Assembly (NCBI RefSeq): GCF_009870125.1
Contig: NC_046680.1
Coordinates: forward strand, 13,597,501-13,661,500
Origin: Drosophila pseudoobscura
Taxonomy: Eukaryota > Arthropoda > Insecta > Diptera > Drosophilidae
DNA: 64,000 nt
Direction: 5' to 3'
The position numbers were made by a program, and so were the translations under genes. The notes under the pieces are model-generated. The model made no database searches and had not been told where the DNA came from. It was given only the letters and a program-made list of their open reading frames with translations. Of this stretch, positions 58,249 through 64,000 are shown one piece after another. Within the stretch, counting starts at the first letter, position 1. Each line of letters opens with the position of its first letter.

Positions 58249-61200
58249 TGAAGTTTTATTTGTAATAGTAGGGCGCCGTGTGGGGTGGGGAGGGGGTTAA
58301 GAAATGGTTGGAAAAAATATGATAAAAATGAAGTAGTCGCAGACAAATGGCACTGCGAGGAGAGACCACGAAGGAAGGTGGGGAGGGGAACAAAGAAAGA
58401 AGTACACAGCAGCAGCAGCAGCGACAAAGAAGGGAATGGGGAAAAGAACAACAATAAAAGCAGAAAGAATAGGCAAATGAGGAAGGAGAGAGAGAGGGAA
58501 AGAGCAGAGAGGAACCAAAGGAAACTTCAAGTCAAATAAAAAGTCTTTAGCAAAGCTTTTGCCTCATCTAAAAATGTATATATACATATGTATGTATGTA
58601 TACATGTATATATGTATTTGCCGTTGTCTGTGGCCATGGAGGCACCACCCCGTCCACCTCTCTGGGCTTCTCTCCTGCAGATTGAGTCGAGTCTCTGTCC
58701 AATAATGAACATTGTTTGCCTCAAGTTCAAAGTTTGCTGCTGAAATGCGCTTCATTAGAGCGAGCGAGACAGTGGGCAGTGGGCAGTGGGTGGGATAGAG
58801 AGATACATACTTAATTTAAATAAAAGTTTTGCTATATTTTACAAACAATTTCCAGGCTGTAGCCCACCTCCCCCCCCTCCAGTACACAGCCTCTGCTGTG
58901 CGCTGCTCTCTTTGGTACGCATCTGCGTCTGCCGATGAGCAGAGTACCGTTGCGTTCCGTTCCGTTCTGTTCTTAGATGCCTTTCATGAGAGAGCGAGAG
59001 GCAGATGACCTTGAGCTTCCAGCGAAAAGATAAATGTGCGAACGGAGCAATCGAGATGACGGATGACGACCGCTGAGCGGTAAATGATGATGAAGCGGGC
59101 CGCAGGCGAAGCTCATTTGAAAGTCGCGCGACTGCGTGAAAAGCTTGAGCTGCTCTCTCTCCATCTCTCTCTCTCCGCGCTCTTTCTCTAGGCTGCTCTT
59201 GATTTATGCCTGTAACAGAAGGCAGACAGAGGAGGCGTTGGGCGAGGGAGGGGGGTGCTTGTTGATGAAGTTCTTTTTCCAGCACATTACGTAATTTAAT
59301 GCAGAACGCAAACTGTTGTCAAATATTTTATGTTGCACGCCACACACCCCCCTGTAGGAGGCCCAGGACCATGCTCAGGCTCAGGCCTGGATATTTCACA
59401 GGCAAAAAAAGGAGGCGAGTGGAAACCGCTGACCAATATTTCACAAACAATTCAGAAACAAAAGGGAAAAAAGCCAAAAATAAAAGGCGGCGGAAGCCAG
59501 AATGGAGCACACACAAAGAGAAGGAGACAGATGGAGGGGGGGGGGGGGGGGGGGGGGGGGGAAGCGCCACTAACCGCAGTTTCAGTGCAGCCGCAGCCAC
59601 ACGACGAGGCGGGCTCCTGCCTCCCCTGCCGCTATGGGGGATCCTTCAATTATGCAATTTTCTATTTTTCAACAAATTGAAACCGAAGCTCCATCTCCGG
59701 TCCCCTACCTGCCGCTGGCCCCAATCCAAACCAGTGCCAGGTTTTCGTGCCTTTTTCAAAGAGCGGCTGTGACAGCAGCCCCCACACCCTTCCCGTCTCT
59801 TGCAGGCTTTCCCAAAGGGAAACCCATTTTTGGCTGCCTCTCAAAAGCGGGCATTGTTCCTCCTCCGCCTCCGCCGCCCCCAACGAACGGCCTCAATCTT
59901 GAGTCCTGAATGCTAATCTCCCAATATAAATGTTTTCCATTTGCGGCAGGTAAGCCGCTAGATTCCGCCTCCTGCTGGCCCCTCCGCCCTTTTTTCGCTG
60001 CAAATCAATTTTCCTCTTATCGCTTTCGGTTATCAATTCTCGGGCAAGGACACAGAGTGGGGAGGGGACGTAGCCGATATGGAAAGTAATTGCCTACAAC
60101 ATGGCTGCCGCTTGCCCCACATTTACGGCACTCAGACTCCGATCTAAATGGATGAAAATTGTCAACTATCGAGCCGTGCACTCCTCCCCCTCCCCCTCCC
60201 CCTCTCCCTGCAGCACACTGTTGTGCCCCAAAGTGGCGCCAAAAGTAAATAATAAAATGGAAATATTACCGAGGCGTTGGCCGGGCTTCTGCTGCCGGAA
60301 CTGATAAATATTCGTTTTTGGGGGCCAAATAGTTGCTGGGCGAAAAGTTTTCTTTCAAGGGGGGGGGCGGTGGGAGGGGTTGGGGTTGGGGTTATGTTAG
60401 GAAATGAAAAGTTTCCACAGATTTTCCCTGGGCTTAGGCTTAAATTATGAGCCGGAGAGACACTTTCAATGAATTTATGGCCAACGGGAGAACCGTTAAG
60501 AACTGTTCTGCCTGCCCCTCACCCCCACCCCCACCCCCACCACCCCCCCTCTTGGCCTGGTCGTTGGTCAAGCAGTCACGTTCCGATGGAGAGCCAGTGG
60601 CAGGCGACAGAGCGATTGCTCATTTCCAAGGTGATTGATGAACAAAGAGGTGGCAGGGGGGGGGGGGCAGCAGGGGGGGGCAGCAGGGGGGCAGGAGAAA
60701 GTGATAAAAGTGACATTCGACGCGTAACAGGTGGTGGGTGCCCGTGAGGGATTGTGGAGGGGAGGAGTAGGTGCCCAAGAGACAAGGGGAAATGGCAGAG
60801 AATCGATATATCGATGGGGCGGCACACACACACACTGAAAGCTGTTATCTCTGTGTGTCTGTGGGGGAGGTACTTACGCAGGGGGGAGGGGGGGGGCAGA
60901 CATTCCCGAAAGTGTGCCATTGGCATTCCCAACGTGTGTCTGCCCCTGCCCCTGCCCCTGCCCCTGCCACAGCCTGCCTGGCATATTAAAGCCGACAAGT
61001 ATCCCGCGCCGCTTGATGTTCATTCATTTGCCCCATTCACCCGGTCCTCCATTGAGTCGGAGACGACTCGACGACTCGTCGACTCGTCGACAGAGGCTTG
61101 CATCAAACAGGGAAATTAGCATACTCTTGGTAGGTGGATGGCTCGAGGGGGGGGGGGGGGGGGGGAGGGAGAGGGCGAGGAAGATGTTGACAAAACAACG

Positions 61201-64000
61201 TTTGCCATTTATATAGGCTTATGGCAGAAGGCGTGGCAGGGGCAGGGGCAGGGGCAGGGGCAGGGCAGGGGGGCGAAGGCGGAGAAGTGCTTTAATTACG
61301 CTGCCTCTTGGCTGGAAATTGCCTCTCTGCCACACCGTATCGACAATGATGTGGCATCATCATTAATGAGGCCTCTTGCTGTTGCTGCTTGCTGCTTGCT
61401 GTTGCTGCTGTTGCCTGTGCAACGCACTCTTTGTGGCATAATAACATGAGATTTTGTTGCTGGGCTTTGTTTCCCCTGGATTCCAATCGGATTTGGGCGT
61501 TTGGTTTATTGATACAACCGATGGCTTCCGTACATGCGGCACATGCGGCACATGCCTTCCGGTCTAATTCCATTATTCCCAAAGGTCCTCCCCCCACCCC
61601 CCCGAACGCACTCCTGAGGTCAGAGGTTATCAGTGCAGCTGGAAAATGGCATTCGATTTGTTATTCTGATCAGAGATGCATGTACGTTGTGCCTCCTGCT
61701 GTTGTGGCTATGGAAATGAGGGGAATCTGCAAATGCATATCCTTTGGGTCGTTGGGGGGTGGAATGGGGGGAGGGGGTGGGCGTGTGTGGGCGAAGCAGA
61801 TGCAGATGCAGATGTATCCGGCGTGACAAACTTCGTTGCGTGCACTTTGATGTAAAGAGAAAATTGCTGATATTTTTGCTGAATTCGCTCCTCCTTTGGG
61901 GATGGGGCAGGGGACGAGGACAAGGACCTTTCACCTTTTTGCATGCAGGCTGCCGCAGGGCAAGTGCCAGCCAGGGCTACCTTTTTTACACGTGTCTCCG
62001 GTCGAGGCACAAACAGAGAGGGAGCGGGGGCACAGCCTTCGTCGTCCTTTGAGTCCTGTGAAATTGTTAATATTTCGATGGACTCCATAGAGAGTGGTGG
62101 GGGGGGGGGGACATTGAAGGTTGTGTTCGTCCTTTGGCAGTTGTAGACTTTTCAATTTGATTGCTGAAAGGCGTTCAAGAAGAGCAGGTGATGACCTGCT
62201 GACCCCCACTGACCCCTCTGAACCCCCCCGGACTAAAAGTAATTAAAGTATTTTCCCAGGTCGGAAAACAACGCTCTGAAAAGGGGCTGGCGATGGGGCT
62301 GGGAGTGGCCCGCAGCTGCTGCAAATGATATTCAATTTGTTGGAAATGTTTTCCAGGCGGACGGGCGGGCATCAAAACAACAAAATGCTGAGTGAGGGGG
62401 GAGGGGAGAGGCAACATAATATGCATAAAGTAGGAGATAGGACTAGTGGACGCTCTCCTTTCGAGCCTGTTGTTTTGCTGCTGTTTGGAGGCCAACTTTT
62501 GCCGAGTCGGAGGAGCAAAAACTTTGCCCAACACTCGACATTTCTCTCTCCTTGTTCGTTTCAATTCCTTGGAGAAGGAATAGCCCAGTCCTGTCCAATG
62601 AATGCAATTTGGTTAAGTGAGCCAAGCGGCCGAACGTCCGCCCACGTCCGAGGCCCCCAGGTTATCCGGGCGGCGGCTTACGGATGATAGATGATAGATG
62701 GAACGGTGGAACGGTGGAAAAACGGCAAAAAACAAGAAGTGGAAATGGAAACAAAGTGGAGCTGGGATTAGTTTTGGCTAATTGAATCGTGCGTTGCAGC
62801 GGGTCAATGGGTGGGAAGGGTGATAGTGCCATCTTCCAAGGGGGCGGGGGGGGGGCATCTACCTACCCCTGTCCCCTCCCCACTGGCCCCCCCCCTCGCT
62901 CTCCTCTGTCTGTCCATCTGTCGTTTCTGTGAGTTCTCTAAGCCCCATCCAGGGAGGAGGAGGCTGGACGGAGGACTCTCTTTGCATTTGGACTTACATT
63001 TTTGATGGCTCCACACACACACACACACACACGCACACACACACATGTCCTGTCGCTGCGTGTGTGGGCTAATCGTTTATTTACGAGCCATAGCCAAAGC
63101 CGGAAGAGCGGAAGAGCGTGTCTGGGCCATGTTGTTGGGGCTGCTCCGAGTCCTGCGAGTCCTGCGAGTCCTGGCAATTAATAAAACATGAACTCAATTA
63201 GTTTAAAAGGCTCACCGTGATCGAAGGGCATAAGCCAGTGACGGCTGACGGTACGATGGATTTCTGGTCGAGAAGAGCGGAAATTACAGCGCGAAACGTT
63301 GACAAATTGCAAAGAGAAAGCACAGAGAGAGAGAGAGAGAGGAGAGCGATAGAGGCGCCTAGGAAGTGGGTGAGAAAGGAGGTTTCCTTCAATTAAACCG
63401 TCGCCGCGACAGCCAGATCCTTTCTGGCTCCTGGCTCCTGGCTCCTGATTTCTGCTTCATTTTCCATTTCCTCTTTGACCGCCTTGCTGGGGCAATTAGA
63501 GACGCCAGGCAGACAGGACCTTGCGACCATTCGCTTGACAAAGGCTCTCAAAGAGGGGGACACAGGGGTGGGGCAGGGGAAATCCTTCAACATCGAAATT
63601 AATTTACTTCTTTACCAATTTTCTTTTTCAATTTCGTTTTCGTTTGGGTTTCCGCTCTGCTTTAGTCCTGTTTGTTTTTCCTTTTCCTTCCTTTTTCATT
63701 GCCTCCTGCCCCGTTTTGGCCTTCTGCAATTAGCCCAAAATTAAGTCCGAAATGCATTCGATTCGGGGGAAAGAGAGAGAGGGAGAGGGAGAGCCCGCTG
63801 CTGGGCAAAGTTTCTCTCGTGGCGGAGGCGGAGGCGGAGGGAAAGTTTCCTTCATTGAATTTTAAATTCATTTTAATTAAATTTGTAACTTTTTCGGTCG
63901 CGTTTTAATAGTCTGGCCTAATCGGAGAGAGGCTGCAGACGGATCCCGGGGAAAGTTTCCCGGCTCTGCTCAAAGGTATAATTTGATTGATGCGACCACG
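58249..64000 (+). other. hppy intron 1, part after the retrotransposon
   Basis: No kinase exon or other gene found. Contains poly-G tracts (59537-59561, 60657-60668, 61147-61165, 62098-62110), a CCCCTG tract at 60942-60968, a GGGGCA tract at 61230-61268 and a CA tract at 63012-63043. The intron runs off the window. Confidence 0.6.
59537..59561 (+). repeat. Poly-G tract
   Basis: Long uninterrupted G run after GATGGA. The length is likely to vary or be miscalled. Confidence 0.85.

Noticed and set aside
2753..63043. CRISPR-like arrays among the many short tandem repeats
   Set aside because: They are simple microsatellites and homopolymers without unique spacers, in a eukaryotic genome.

Overview
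The window is Drosophila nuclear DNA. Small exons with GT/AG splice signals join in phase into recognisable fly proteins. Introns are rich in GAGA, CA/GT, poly-G and CAG/CAA tracts, and Drosophila core-promoter motifs (Ohler motif 1, GGTATATT-type motif 6, DRE) sit at gene boundaries. The gene order Enabled, an SMP-C2-C1 protein (probably CG10737), then happyhour matches my memory of Muller element C (D. melanogaster 56B). The transposons, including one that looks like the long-TIR Galileo group, fit an obscura-group species such as D. pseudoobscura; the species is inference.

Layout, all genes on the + strand. 36-773 is an intact lysine-rich single-exon gene that I do not recognise. 774-1480 is a promoter-like spacer with an interspersed repeat and a 69-bp direct repeat carrying motif 1. 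Enabled (ena) runs from 5' UTR around 1.5-2.2 kb to a poly(A) signal at 21957. It has three alternative first coding exons (2211, 11168, 14246), all leaving phase 2 and joining the EVH1 exon at 16957. The main isoform is 697 aa, and an alternative donor gives a polyQ-rich form of about 1041 aa. 22710-24669 is a foldback-type DNA transposon with arms of about 0.57-0.63 kb and a 7-bp target duplication. About 25.9-38.6 kb holds the second gene: an N-terminal membrane anchor, an SMP/TULIP-like lipid-transfer region, a C2 domain, a basic stretch and a C1 domain, 979 aa in the reconstructed isoform, with several alternative ends.

A 4.9-kb tandem duplication (35420-40369 and 40370-45298) repeats the last exons of that gene together with the presumed happyhour (hppy) promoter. 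hppy, a MAP4K-type kinase, begins at 45873. Its first coding exon (42 aa, with the glycine loop) is followed by an intron of at least 18 kb that leaves the window. A complete Ty3/gypsy-type LTR retrotransposon (52648-58244) lies in that intron in the sense direction, with LTRs that look identical, a TTAT target duplication and a single 1585-codon gag-pol ORF.

The strongest candidate for something undescribed is in the retrotransposon. Its primer-binding site matches the 3' part of tRNA-Leu, set back from the tRNA end. The 16 nt abutting the 3' LTR, where a polypurine tract is expected, match the 5' end of tRNA-Leu in sense. One tRNA could therefore prime both strands. Other leads are an 11-residue tandem repeat inserted in gag-pol, the duplicated terminal-exon cassette with a destroyed splice donor, and one repeat family placed upstream of all three main promoters.
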